DNA of 64,000 nucleotides from Stygiobacter sp. RIFOXYC2_FULL_38_25 (GCA_001803165.1 MHAZ01000002.1:40252-104251); one strand, 5' to 3'; shown: positions 1-8,165, counted from the stretch's first letter. Notes: generated from the letters alone by a model not told the origin. Program-made: numbers and translations.

Positions 1-1
1 G

Positions 2-286
2 TTTACAGACAAAGGATTTGTTGAAGTCCGAATTTTGAAAGATGCATCGAACGTAATAGTAGAAATAGAGGACAGCGGAATTGGTATCTCAAATGAGTTT
101 ATACCAAAATTATTTGAACCGTTTGTTCAAGAGGACCGCGGTTATTCAAGAAAATATGAAGGCAATGGTTTAGGTCTTGCGTTAGCTAAAAAATATTGTG
201 AGGTGAACAATGCGGTTATTGAAGTGGAAAGTGAAAAGAATGTCGGTTCAACTTTTAGAGTAAAATTTAATGAACGGATTGTGTGA
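2..286 (+). CDS. Histidine kinase, C-terminal ATPase fragment (5' cut by window)
   Basis: The reading frame is open from the window edge, so the gene starts upstream of base 1. The visible residues are the end of a HATPase_c domain: a TDKG stretch typical of the N-box end, the G1 box DSGIGIS, then GNGLGLALAKKY (G2 region) and a terminal GSTFRV strand. It is closely related to the last 90 residues of the PAS kinase at 9093-11402, down to the FEPFVQE / FDPFVQE segment, so the two are paralogs. Family knowledge: this domain binds ATP and phosphorylates a His in the missing HisKA domain. Sensor input cannot be seen. The stop is TGA at 284-286. Confidence 0.9.
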   Translation, partial: FTDKGFVEVRILKDASNVIVEIEDSGIGISNEFIPKLFEPFVQEDRGYSRKYEGNGLGLALAKKYCEVNNAVIEVESEKNVGSTFRVKFNERIV

Positions 287-407
287 GTAAGGTGAAGCCT
301 GTTAAAGTTTACTAAATACTATTTAATTAACAAGTCCTATTGTCTGTTGCGCCTATGCTGCAATATCAGAACTATTCTTTTCTGAGCCAGCCCTCCCGGT
401 CTATCTT

Positions 408-794
408 TTAATCAGCATCTTTATTTTTACCGCTAATTATTTCATAAAATTCATCAACAATTTCATCATTATAGTCCTTATGATATTCTTTCTTCATTCC
501 ATAATCCGTAAGCACATAATGAACATCCGGTTCTACACCAACATTATTAAGACAGCTTTTTGCACATTTTAAAACACAACCATCTATTGCAATTATTCTT
601 CTGCCGGATTGTGCTAACTTTACAAGTGGTTTTACATTCCCGCCAACACCAGCAATGCAAGACATTTCGGCTAAACCGGCTCTATCCATTTTTACGGCAA
701 CATCGTTTGCAAGTTGAGCAATATTACTGCACCCGGAACATGAATATACCAGCGGCTTTTTATGACCGGAAGGTCTTTCTTTAGTTGAAGTCAA
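408..794 (-). CDS. DGC-domain putative zinc-binding protein
   Basis: This 128-residue cytoplasmic protein has the Asp-Gly-Cys motif (IDGCVLKCAKSC) that names the DGC family, together with an N-terminal YSCSGCSN motif and a further Cys in MSCIAGVGG. The cysteines suggest metal binding, and the family is annotated as a putative zinc-binding protein without a proven reaction. It lies 58 bp downstream of the amidotransferase on the same strand, and both follow the oxidase operon in transcription order. Members are often seen near metal or redox genes; a link with the heme-copper complex here is only contextual. Confidence 0.8.
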   Translation of the reverse strand: MTSTKERPSGHKKPLVYSCSGCSNIAQLANDVAVKMDRAGLAEMSCIAGVGGNVKPLVKLAQSGRRIIAIDGCVLKCAKSCLNNVGVEPDVHYVLTDYGMKKEYHKDYNDEIVDEFYEIISGKNKDAD

Positions 795-852
795 TTATTT
801 TTCCGTTGTTAATTATAGTTAAAAGTGAGATTCAATCATCAATTCACAAGTT

Positions 853-1554
853 TTACAATTCCGTTAAACGGTTCAAAATCTTAAACATCATCTTATTACA
901 GTTCGCAATATTTTGAATACCAGCTTGAATTTGATTGCTTGTCTGAATGTATTCACCTTTTATTAATTCCTTTTCTCCGTGCTTCATTAATTGTTCAACC
1001 GATAGTTTTGTAACTTCAAGGTGAAATTGGAGTCCTAAAACTTTTTCCTTATAAACGAAGGCTTGATTTTTACAGCACTCATTATAAAATAAAAGTTTAG
1101 AATTCTGGGGTAGATCAAACGTGTCTCCATGCCAACAGAATACGATTGAAGTTTCTGCAGAACCGCTGAAAATGAAAGATTGCTTCCCTTGTTCCGTAAG
1201 TTGAATTGGGAACCAGCCAATTTCTTTGTATTCGTTTGGGTATACATCTTCTCCTAAAACATCGGCTATTAATTGAGCGCCTAAGCAAATACCAATAACA
1301 ACTTTGTTTTCATTTATGGCTTTCTTAATAAATTCCTTTTCTGGTTTAAGCCATGGGTATTTTGCTTCATCGTTTATACTCATCGGTCCGCCCATTACAA
1401 TGAGCCAATCGATAGATTGTAAATCGGGAAGTAAAGGGCTTTCATAAAACTTGGTTGCCGAAAGAGAGTGTCCGTTTTGCAACGCCCATTCTTCGATGCA
1501 TCCCAAACCTTCAAATGTTACGTGTTGGAAATAATGAATATGTAATGATTTCAT
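853..1554 (-). CDS. Class I glutamine amidotransferase (GMP-synthase-like)
   Basis: 233 residues, the usual length for a stand-alone GATase1 domain. The nucleophile elbow GICLGAQ places the catalytic Cys at residue 90, and FHLEVT near residue 178 supplies the His and Glu of the triad. MGGPMS near residue 55 is the oxyanion-strand motif. Such proteins hydrolyse glutamine or a gamma-glutamyl bond; free-standing members resemble GMP synthase amidotransferase domains but usually act on unknown substrates. No partner synthetase domain is nearby. The ATG at 1554 gives a complete N-terminal strand (MKSLHIHYFQH). Confidence 0.85.
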   Translation of the reverse strand: MKSLHIHYFQHVTFEGLGCIEEWALQNGHSLSATKFYESPLLPDLQSIDWLIVMGGPMSINDEAKYPWLKPEKEFIKKAINENKVVIGICLGAQLIADVLGEDVYPNEYKEIGWFPIQLTEQGKQSFIFSGSAETSIVFCWHGDTFDLPQNSKLLFYNECCKNQAFVYKEKVLGLQFHLEVTKLSVEQLMKHGEKELIKGEYIQTSNQIQAGIQNIANCNKMMFKILNRLTEL

Positions 1555-1841
1555 TTCACCTCTTTGAATTCATCCCAATAATAGTTGTTTGGATATTTTC
1601 TTTCTCTTTTAGCAGAATATGAAATTCAAGATAAAATTTGTTTTCATAAAAAATTCCATTTCACTTTTCATAATATTTTAATCTGTTGAACGGCGATATT
1701 TTTTTCAATCGCTCTACGTTCGACTAAGAAAAATTACGGAGTATAATAAAAGTTATCCATATTTGTACTTAACCAGAGGGGCATTTCCTAAAAAAAATAT
1801 TAGTGATTAATTATCATGTACCTAAAATACTAATAATATAA
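1555..1841. other. Non-coding spacer between amidotransferase and oxidase operon
   Basis: AT-rich spacer without a credible gene. It must hold the promoter of the amidotransferase-DGC pair (minus strand). Apart from the hairpin at 1842-1873 I see no repeat or conserved site. Confidence 0.5.
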
Positions 1842-1873
1842 AATCCCTTACCAATCGAAATTGATAAGGGATT
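1842..1873 (-). terminator. Hairpin terminator after the oxidase operon
   Basis: AATCCCTTA (1842-1850) pairs perfectly with TAAGGGATT (1865-1873), and the stem extends inward with one mismatch to a short CGAA loop. It lies 27 bp past the stop of the catalytic subunit. On the minus strand it is followed by a T/A-rich tract rather than a clean T run. Confidence 0.65.
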
Positions 1874-1899
1874 GAAATCAAACGGATAATTCTTTAATT

Positions 1900-3528
1900 C
1901 TATTTCTCAGTAGGTAATAAATCAGTTGTCTTCAATCTAGATGGCATAAAGATTTCAATCACACCTCTCAAACCTACACTCATTACAATGTTATAGAAGA
2001 AAGCCAAAAATGCGAGAAGAAGAAGCGAGCCAGAAATTGCCGCCAATATCATATAAAGATTGAATTCTCCGTTTGAGTATATAGTTCTGCGTAGCATTCC
2101 TCTTAAGCCTGCCATGCCCATAAAGGCGCCCATTCCAATTCCACCAAGAAGATGTGCCCAAAAATGAAAGCTCACTAATTTTTCGCTATAAAGTTTAGCG
2201 CCGTTAGTAAGAATTGGGAATAAAAAATATACTGCTGAATATAATGTCATTGTCAATCCTATTAAGACTGCAACGTGAACGTGAGGACCAACAATCCACT
2301 GAGTGTTATGTAAAATTCTATTCAATCCTAAATCAGCTTGCATAATACCGGCTGGAACTGCAAGAGCAAATCCGAGTAAGCCGCCAAGTAAAAATTTTAA
2401 CGGGTGACTCATTTTTAATGGTCTAGCACTCCAAAGAGTTGCAAGTGTAATAAAGAAAGCCAAGCCTTGAGTAATGAGTTCAAACGCTGTTACCATTTCA
2501 CCTGATAGAATTTTCAAAATACCCGGCTGTGCTTGATCCGACATTAAATGATGCGACCAAACAGTCCAACTAACAACCATTTCAATGAATAAAGCTGCAC
2601 GAGCCCAGTTTTCCATAAATAATTTTTTGCCCGTAATTAATGTTGCAAGTAAATACCAAGTTCCGGCAACAAATATTAAAACTAGTCCATCGGCAATTAA
2701 ATCAAGTCCCCACCAAAACCAATTTTTATACAATAATGCATCAACAGCTGAATGTTTAAGACTAACTCCAAACAATTCTGCAACCATATAGATTAAGATT
2801 AGAACGCCGGTGAATAAAATAACGACGGCATTAAAAGCTGTGTCAACAGTACCTCTTGCAATTGCAGCAACGGGCAGAGAAACTAAATGTTCTTTTTTCT
2901 TTTTGGAAAATAGATTTGATAAACCGCTTAAGCCGAGTGCAGATTTTATTAGTGCAGAGCCTGGTTGTTTTTCCCATCCAGCCGGTGTAAATGTAATCGT
3001 CTTAAAAATATTTATTACAAAGAGAGCGGTACCGACCATAACAAGCGCAATCCCAACAATAAAGAATGTTCCACCTAAAACGCTAAACTGGGAAAAGTCT
3101 GCCGGCAAAGGCCAGTAAAGTGTATAGAGAGGGGAATAGTGAGATACAAATCCCGCGAACCAAAATACAAAGGTGCCGATTGTAATTAACCAAAAAGTCC
3201 AGTTACCTAATTTGATACTCCACAAGGGTTTCTTCATTAAAAATGGAACAAGAAAAAGAAAGGCGCCAAAGACTATTGCATATGTAGAGCCAAAAATTCC
3301 AACGAGAGGATGTGCTGTCATTATTGCAAAAAACTGTTCCTGACTTACACCTAAAGCAAGACTTGGATTAACTTCGAATAATCTCATCAACATTCCTTCA
3401 ATAACAACAACTCCGTAATAGATTAAGCCAACTACAACAAAGCGCAAAGTTAATTTTTGCATCGGCGTTAATGAGTTGGGTTTAAATAAACCTTGTGTGC
3501 CGTTTGTTAATGTTTGTATTAAGCTCAT
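1900..3528 (-). CDS. Heme-copper oxidase superfamily catalytic subunit, NO-reductase-like
   Basis: 542 residues with about 12-14 membrane helices. Heme ligands are present: H73 in TAHPLVG (low-spin heme), and H416 and H418 in GPHVHVAV (high-spin and low-spin). The His-His pair H326-H327 in WSHHLM matches two ligands of the active-site metal. The third ligand position is unusual: in the helix where oxidases have GHPxVY and NorB has HLWVEG, this protein reads DLIADG, so Asp276 replaces His and no cross-linked Tyr is present. Absence of that Tyr and the acidic residues argue for NO reduction rather than O2 reduction. From memory, non-canonical NOR families with altered metal ligands have been proposed in this superfamily; assignment to one of them is inference. 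It is the last gene of the block, 30 bp after subunit II. Confidence 0.8.
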   Translation of the reverse strand: MSLIQTLTNGTQGLFKPNSLTPMQKLTLRFVVVGLIYYGVVVIEGMLMRLFEVNPSLALGVSQEQFFAIMTAHPLVGIFGSTYAIVFGAFLFLVPFLMKKPLWSIKLGNWTFWLITIGTFVFWFAGFVSHYSPLYTLYWPLPADFSQFSVLGGTFFIVGIALVMVGTALFVINIFKTITFTPAGWEKQPGSALIKSALGLSGLSNLFSKKKKEHLVSLPVAAIARGTVDTAFNAVVILFTGVLILIYMVAELFGVSLKHSAVDALLYKNWFWWGLDLIADGLVLIFVAGTWYLLATLITGKKLFMENWARAALFIEMVVSWTVWSHHLMSDQAQPGILKILSGEMVTAFELITQGLAFFITLATLWSARPLKMSHPLKFLLGGLLGFALAVPAGIMQADLGLNRILHNTQWIVGPHVHVAVLIGLTMTLYSAVYFLFPILTNGAKLYSEKLVSFHFWAHLLGGIGMGAFMGMAGLRGMLRRTIYSNGEFNLYMILAAISGSLLLLAFLAFFYNIVMSVGLRGVIEIFMPSRLKTTDLLPTEK

Positions 3529-3558
3529 TTTTAAATTCCTATTAAATTGTAAAATTTT

Positions 3559-4107
3559 TTATTCAACCACTTCAACGGCATCTCTCACAATCATGTTAAT
3601 TCCTTTAGGTCCCGAATATTCTGTTGAACGAATGGAATAAACAGCTGGGCGGTCGAATAGCCATAGTATATCATTGTTATGAGCGGGAATTACTTGCATC
3701 TGAAATACCATTGAGTTGTCGCTTCTGAATAATCCGAAACCATAAGTTAAATCCTTAGATTCAACTACAAATTTTACTTTCTCATTTTTTGTTATTGTTA
3801 GTTTATTAGAAGGAAGTTGAAACTTATGATTAGCCATGGTAATATGAAATTCCTTATCAGCTTTAATCTCCGCTCGGTTTAAGTCCATTGCTTTCCAAGG
3901 AATTGTTTCATGGGTAACAATGTGAAGAGAGACTCCAATAAGTATTAGAAATCCAACGAAAGAATAAAACAGTACCGGCTTGATTTCTTTGCCGGAACCA
4001 TTTCTTGTTACCTTGTAAGCAAACCATCCCATTAAAGCCATAATAGCGAGGACGTAAAAAGTATAGGCAATGGTTTGTCCTGTTAGTACAATGTTTGAAT
4101 CAATCAT
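3559..4107 (-). CDS. Oxidase subunit II-like cupredoxin protein lacking CuA
   Basis: 182 residues with two N-terminal membrane segments followed by a periplasmic cupredoxin-type domain. The region aligning with the CuA loop of cytochrome oxidase subunit II (usually NEYCGxxH) reads TEYSGPKGINM, so both Cys and the His are missing and a CuA centre cannot form. It still carries the structural features FQMQVIPAHNNDILWLFDRPAVYSI in the expected order. Directly upstream of the catalytic subunit (30-bp gap), it is best read as its structural partner. Electron entry must then use another donor. Confidence 0.75.
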   Translation of the reverse strand: MIDSNIVLTGQTIAYTFYVLAIMALMGWFAYKVTRNGSGKEIKPVLFYSFVGFLILIGVSLHIVTHETIPWKAMDLNRAEIKADKEFHITMANHKFQLPSNKLTITKNEKVKFVVESKDLTYGFGLFRSDNSMVFQMQVIPAHNNDILWLFDRPAVYSIRSTEYSGPKGINMIVRDAVEVVE

Positions 4108-4200
4108 AACTCCGCCTTTTTTGTTTTTGAATTCATTTGATTAATACCTTAGAGTATTATTACATAATAAAAAATATTAATCATGTAATTTTCTTTATGG

Positions 4201-4665
4201 TCAAAATTTTTCTCCTTTTGATTCTCTAATATGACTTCCAACTGATCTGATTCTACCCCACATAGAGAAGAAAAAAATAATTATACCTAATACTTGTCCG
4301 AGTGCGGAAATTGTAAGTAAGAATTTTAGAAGTTCGTTATGCAAGACAAAGGCAGAAATAACTTGGGAAACAAATCTTATAAGAGTTGAAATGGTAATTA
4401 TAAAATATGTAGCAAGAATAAGATCGGGTTTGTAGAGTTTGTCCTCTTTATCTGGGCGTGGAAAAAACCACAATGCCACACCCATAATCATCATCATTAC
4501 CGAGCCGATAAGAATTATGTGTGTATGAGCAGAAACGATATCTGTGTGAGGCCACTCTCCAAAATAATTTCTTGCAATTAATGAATATAGACCGGAAATG
4601 ATTCCTATTAAAAGAAAAATTATACTGGTCTTAACGAAATACCTTACTGTTGAAAACATAAGCAT
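4201..4665 (-). CDS. Small four-helix heme-copper-oxidase-like membrane subunit
   Basis: 154 residues, four predicted membrane helices. The segment SAHTHIILIGSVMMMIMGVALWFFPRP (His 47 and 49) resembles the heme-ligand helix of oxidase subunit I, so the protein looks like a detached piece of that fold. Similar short proteins accompany NorB-like or cbb3-like subunits in Bacteroidota. It probably belongs to the complex encoded just downstream. Whether it binds heme is not known. The next gene downstream starts 93 bp away, so a separate promoter in 4108-4200 is possible. Confidence 0.65.
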   Translation of the reverse strand: MLMFSTVRYFVKTSIIFLLIGIISGLYSLIARNYFGEWPHTDIVSAHTHIILIGSVMMMIMGVALWFFPRPDKEDKLYKPDLILATYFIITISTLIRFVSQVISAFVLHNELLKFLLTISALGQVLGIIIFFFSMWGRIRSVGSHIRESKGEKF

Positions 4666-4700
4666 TTCTCAATATGTTTTACTTAAAAGCATTTTTCTAC

Positions 4701-5000
4701 TTACTCTTTATCAATAATCACTTCATAAAATTTTGCGGAAACTGAACCTTCTAACAACGGTTTTAACTTGGCAAATGCTTCCGCTCGTTCTTTGCTGGTA
4801 TGCATTGCCATAAATGTTTTTTCATTGTGGTGTTTAACCAGAGCTACAAATCCTTCTTTACCCCTAGTCATCATTAGTAACTGTCTGGAAATAAATCCGT
4901 CAAAATTTTTATAAACGCTGTTTGACCACTTGAACCATGCTAGAAACTCGGCTTCTTTGCCAGTTTTTATTTGTGGGAATTCGATAGTGTTGATAAACAT
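4701..5000 (-). CDS. ABM-fold (antibiotic biosynthesis monooxygenase-like) protein
   Basis: 99 residues with the pattern of a dimeric alpha/beta barrel: an N-terminal strand (MFINTIEFPQIKTGKEAEFLAWF), a middle GFISRQLLM strand, and a second strand EGFVALVKHHNEKTFMAMHTS. Family members include small monooxygenases and heme-degrading enzymes, but the active-site residues vary and a reaction cannot be assigned. It lies 35 bp upstream of the four-helix subunit on the same strand, so it is probably co-transcribed with the NO-reductase-like complex. Confidence 0.65.
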   Translation of the reverse strand: MFINTIEFPQIKTGKEAEFLAWFKWSNSVYKNFDGFISRQLLMMTRGKEGFVALVKHHNEKTFMAMHTSKERAEAFAKLKPLLEGSVSAKFYEVIIDKE

Positions 5001-5192
5001 ATTATTTCCTCATTCTTCAATTAATTGATAATTGCTTCCTATTTTCTGAATTCGATGCTTTGATTCCGGGAAGCCATCTGATCAAGTAAATGATTACTAA
5101 ACTTATTCGATTAAAATCAAAAGAGCTACATAATTCAGTTTCAATTAAGAATGTTCCCCCTCATTTGGAGGAGGAACAAAATCTACAATCAA

Positions 5193-5807
5193 CTAATGCG
5201 CATGAGCTTCGGAACCCTCTTCTCCATGAGCCGCGCCAGATTTTAACTGATAAACCTTTTCAACATAGTGAACATATTCAACATAAGCTTTCACATATTC
5301 TCTTCCGGCTTCTACATTGCTAGGATCGAAATTCCTTTTCCCTTTAACACTCATATAAAGCGGATGTAATCCTTCATGAATTGCATCGTCTAAGAATTTT
5401 ATTAATTCCTTTGGTGAACCGGTTTCAATAGCTTTATCTGCTGCCGGTATAGCAGGACCCAAATCACGTCCGGCTGGTTTAATACCGGTATAAGGGGCAC
5501 CTTCTCCAGCTCTGTGAACACGGACTAGAGTTTCAAAGAAATACATGTCCGCGAATTCCTTCGCTTGCGGTGATAATTTGCGTACTTCAAGGGTTTTGTT
5601 GAAGGAAGTGATGATTTCTTCTTGATATTCTTGCTTCACCCAGATGAGAACCAACTTAACATTTCCAGATTCAAGTGCTTTGCGGGCATCTTTTACTACT
5701 GGTCCGTCTAATCCGTCGCAATGTGCAAATGATTGTGTTGATGAAATGAAAATGAAAACTGCGGTAACTGCCAACAGTTTCACAAGTTTTGAAATTGTAA
5801 ATAACAT
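5193..5807 (-). CDS. Exported DUF6448 family protein
   Basis: 204 residues from the ATG at 5807, chosen because AGGAG lies eight bases before it and a clean signal peptide follows (hydrophobic stretch ending in SFAHCDG). An in-frame ATG 36 bp upstream has no ribosome site. The mature protein begins with the HCDGLDGPVVKDA signature I associate with DUF6448, then a helical region containing RVHRAGEGAPYTG, and ends in a His-rich tail (HGEEGSEAHAH) that could bind metal. Function is unknown. It sits between the Crp/Fnr gene and the oxidase genes, behind a Crp/Fnr-like box, which suggests control by nitrosative or oxygen stress. Confidence 0.75.
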   Translation of the reverse strand: MLFTISKLVKLLAVTAVFIFISSTQSFAHCDGLDGPVVKDARKALESGNVKLVLIWVKQEYQEEIITSFNKTLEVRKLSPQAKEFADMYFFETLVRVHRAGEGAPYTGIKPAGRDLGPAIPAADKAIETGSPKELIKFLDDAIHEGLHPLYMSVKGKRNFDPSNVEAGREYVKAYVEYVHYVEKVYQLKSGAAHGEEGSEAHAH

Positions 5808-5861
5808 GGTATATCTCCTTTTTTTACATCTGAAATATCCCATTATTGGAGAAGATATCTT

Positions 5862-5875
5862 TTGACTTAAGTCGG
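5862..5875 (-). promoter_or_regulatory. Crp/Fnr-family operator upstream of DUF6448 gene
   Basis: TTGAC-TTAA-GTCGG is a near-palindrome of the FNR/DNR type (TTGAC half-site, 4-bp spacer, imperfect opposite half). It lies 55 bp before the start at 5807, compatible with an activator site near -41, and within 50 bp of the end of the Crp/Fnr gene. Binding is inferred. Confidence 0.55.
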
Positions 5876-5910
5876 ATTTAATACTTTTTTAGAAGAGGGT
5901 AACAAAAACT

Positions 5911-6606
5911 CTATTTTGCTAAAGCTTTAATTTTACGCAGATCAAGAACAAAAATTGATTTACCAGAAACACGGATTGTCTTTTCTTTTTGTAGTTTTCT
6001 TAGAAGCCGAGATAGCGTATCTGTGATTGTTCCAATGTATGAAGCGATATTTTTTTTTGACAAGTTAATTCTAATAAAAGGCTCGGGAAGATTTTCTGTA
6101 CCAGATTTTTTGATTTCTTCAAGGAGATATCTTGCAAAACGGTTGGTAACTTCTTTGGTTGAAAGTTCTTCTACTTTTTGAGTAAGATGACGCATTTTTT
6201 TTGAAAATCCAACAAGCATATTAAAACAGATAGTAGAATTATTCTTGATCAGATGCATAAATTCTTTATAAGGAATAAAGACTAAAACCGAATCGGATAT
6301 TACTTGAGCATTTACGGGATAATTGCCCCCTTCAAAAAGTGGAACATCACCGAATGACTCAAATGGTTTAATAAAATGAAGTATTGATTCCTTTCCCTCA
6401 AAAGATAATTTATAAATTTTAACCGAACCTTTCAAAAGTATGTAAAATCCTTTATAGGGATCCTCTTCCATAAATATGATTTCATTCTTTTTATAAGTAC
6501 TGATCTTGCAAATAGAGATTATCTGGCTTGATTGCGTGGAAGTAAGTTCAGAGAACAATGGAAGGCTACTAATAGTTTCCGAAGTTATGTTTTGTTCGTT
6601 TTTCAT
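5911..6606 (-). CDS. Crp/Fnr family transcription regulator (DNR/NnrR-like candidate)
   Basis: 231 residues. Residues 15-130 form a cyclic-nucleotide-binding-type sensor fold (GFYILLKGSVKIYKL, FGDVPLFEGG), and residues 150-220 a Crp-type winged helix (NIASYIGTITDTLSRLLRKLQKEKTI). The N-terminal cysteine cluster that holds the Fe-S cluster of classical FNR is absent, so a DNR-like heme/NO sensor is more likely, though this cannot be proven from sequence. It is the first gene of the minus-strand block leading to the NO-reductase-like complex, and the natural candidate to bind the box at 5862-5875. Confidence 0.85.
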   Translation of the reverse strand: MKNEQNITSETISSLPLFSELTSTQSSQIISICKISTYKKNEIIFMEEDPYKGFYILLKGSVKIYKLSFEGKESILHFIKPFESFGDVPLFEGGNYPVNAQVISDSVLVFIPYKEFMHLIKNNSTICFNMLVGFSKKMRHLTQKVEELSTKEVTNRFARYLLEEIKKSGTENLPEPFIRINLSKKNIASYIGTITDTLSRLLRKLQKEKTIRVSGKSIFVLDLRKIKALAK

Positions 6607-6865
6607 AAGGAGTGCTGAACTATATGTGCAAATTTTTTAACAATTACAAGTTAAGGATTAAATAAATATTTATCATTATCTACGTTTAACGAAGCGAGAT
6701 ATATGTAATAGCTACTTAGAACTGTCAGTAAAAGTGGATTAAAGATCTCCCTAAAAGGAGGAAATGCGAATAATGGAATGAACACCGACGATTAGTATGA
6801 GGGAAGTGGGTCGGCTCAAAATAAAAAGCAGCCGGAGGGAAAAAAATAGCTTTGATGGCGGGATA
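6607..6865. other. Non-coding spacer upstream of Crp/Fnr gene
   Basis: Holds the promoter region of the regulator (minus strand). No convincing gene or conserved site is visible. Confidence 0.45.
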
Positions 6866-6910
6866 TTCACTGTCAATTTCACTGTCAATGAAAAATAACT
6901 TATTTGCTTT

Positions 6911-6980
6911 TAACAAGTTATAACGATTGATGTATGACTCTTAATCATCAGGTCGGGGGTTCGAATCCCCCAGGGAGCAC
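6911..6980 (+). pseudogene. tRNA-Lys(CTT)-like 3' fragment, no acceptor 5' half
   Basis: From 6935 the sequence reads as the anticodon arm (loop CTCTTAA, anticodon CTT) and a perfect T arm (GGGGG-TTCGAAT-CCCCC, 6955-6971), then a 3' acceptor-like AGGGAGCAC. The matching 5' acceptor strand and D arm are not present upstream, so this is not a working tRNA gene. Such 3' tRNA pieces are typical attachment-site remnants of integrative elements. A degenerate direct copy, also sharing AACAAGTTATA upstream at the same spacing, lies at 48550-48619. Confidence 0.7.
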
Positions 6981-6985
6981 AAAAA

Positions 6986-7014
6986 GCCCCGAAATCGCAA
7001 GAAATCGGGGTTTT
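6986..7014 (+). terminator. Terminator-like hairpin after the tRNA-like fragment
   Basis: CCCCGA (6987-6992) pairs with TCGGGG (7005-7010), followed by TTTT. It directly follows the tRNA fragment, as expected of a former tRNA terminator. Confidence 0.6.
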
Positions 7015-7103
7015 ACTTTTTGTCTTTTCGATAAATCTTTCCAATCTGACATATTTTCAGTTACCATTTCGAAATTTCACTGTCAATTCACTGTCAATAA
7101 AAA

Positions 7104-7520
7104 CGAATTAGTTGAAGATAGTGAACCGAGATGTTGCAATAATTTCAATTCTGTTGTAGCGCGATTTCGAAAAGTGAACATTACTTTACAATAAAACACT
7201 TCGAAGATCCCGCTGCTTTTAAGCGGGAAAGAGTGAGGTTATATTTTTCTCTCTTCGCGGAATTTCCGGTCGCTTCACTCACTTCAGCAATTCTACTGTA
7301 GTACTGAATCGTCCTAAATATCAGTTAACCTTTTTTTAGGACGACTCCTTCGGTTACTTTATTAATGGGCAATGCATACTATCCTAATAGCTTCCAACAT
7401 GTTGTTTTTACAAAGTTATAGAGGTAAATTCAATTTGAACTTTCCGCTAACGTTGAGCTACAAGTAAATTATCTATTCTTATAATCAATAGTAATATTTA
7501 TAAACAATAATGGGTGCTTT
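7104..7520. other. Non-coding spacer with two hairpins
   Basis: No gene seen. Two inverted repeats stand out: TCCCGCT / AGCGGGA (7208-7228) and CGTCCTAAA / TTTAGGACG (7310-7343), the second with a T run inside its loop. They may be terminators of decayed genes. The promoter of the regulator at 7539 should lie after 7345; no copy of the 36-bp motif is present here. Confidence 0.5.
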
Positions 7521-7538
7521 CTGAAAAAAATTAAAATT

Positions 7539-8165
7539 TTGCTTGTTGAAGATAATCGGCTTCTGCGAGATGGACTTGAGTCTTTTCTAAAGAAACAAGA
7601 AGATATGCATGTTGTTGGTACTGTTGGCAACGGCGAAAACATCTTATCGCTTCTTGAAAAATTTAAACCGGCTATATTGCTGTTAGACCTAGGTCTTCGC
7701 AACCAGAACAGCATGCAAATTGTTAAACTTAGCAAGCAGCACAATCCTGATGTGAAAATAATTGTTATGGACCTCATACCGCTTCAAGCAGATGTATTGG
7801 AATTTGTAGAAGCCGGTGTTTCGGGATTTATTCTTAAAGATGCAAACGAAAAAGATTTGTATGAAACTATCCGTTCCGTAAATCAAGGATTAAAAGTTTT
7901 ACCAACTCACTTAATGGGCTCTCTTTTCTCCCAAATTGTTGAGCATGCGATTAATGGAAGTACCACCTCTGTAATCATCGAGTCGGTTAGAATGACAAAG
8001 AGAGAGAAACAAGTTATTGAATTAATTGCCGAAGGATTCACAAATAAAGAAATAGCACAAACTCTACATCTCTCAACTTACACCATAAAGAGCCACGTTC
8101 ATAACATTTTAGAAAAATTAGCAATTCATACTCGCGTACAAATAGCCAACTATGCACATAAATAA
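7539..8165 (+). CDS. NarL/FixJ-type response regulator, copy 1
   Basis: About 208 residues: a receiver domain (acidic pair VEDN, phospho-acceptor Asp in LLLDLGL, conserved Lys in FILKDA) and a C-terminal LuxR-type helix-turn-helix (REKQVIELIAEGFTNKEIAQTLHLSTYTIKSHVHNIL). It is a close paralog of the regulator at 38777. The N-terminus is uncertain: homology (KKIKI) extends upstream to 7521, but no in-frame ATG or GTG precedes the TTG at 7539, and an ATG at 7510 is closed by TGA five codons later in another frame. Translation may use TTG, ATT or CTG. It lies just upstream of motif copy 1 and a small outer-membrane protein gene. Confidence 0.85.
   Translation: MLVEDNRLLRDGLESFLKKQEDMHVVGTVGNGENILSLLEKFKPAILLLDLGLRNQNSMQIVKLSKQHNPDVKIIVMDLIPLQADVLEFVEAGVSGFILKDANEKDLYETIRSVNQGLKVLPTHLMGSLFSQIVEHAINGSTTSVIIESVRMTKREKQVIELIAEGFTNKEIAQTLHLSTYTIKSHVHNILEKLAIHTRVQIANYAHK

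Larger units (their letters stand above)
6866..7103 (+). repeat. Direct repeats bracketing the tRNA-like fragment
   Basis: Each copy is itself a double repeat of TTCACTGTCAAT: left at 6866-6894 (ending in TGAAAA), right at 7076-7103 (ending in TAAAAA). They enclose about 180 bp containing the tRNA-like fragment and a hairpin. The arrangement looks like a scar of integration or excision, but no recombinase gene is visible. Confidence 0.6.

Noticed and set aside
1900..3528. A conventional aa3- or cbb3-type terminal oxidase.
   Set aside because: The helix with the GHPxVY or equivalent His-Tyr motif lacks both residues, and subunit II has no CuA ligands.
6933..6980. A functional tRNA-Lys gene.
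   Set aside because: Only anticodon arm, T arm and 3' end are present; no 5' acceptor strand or D arm can be found upstream.
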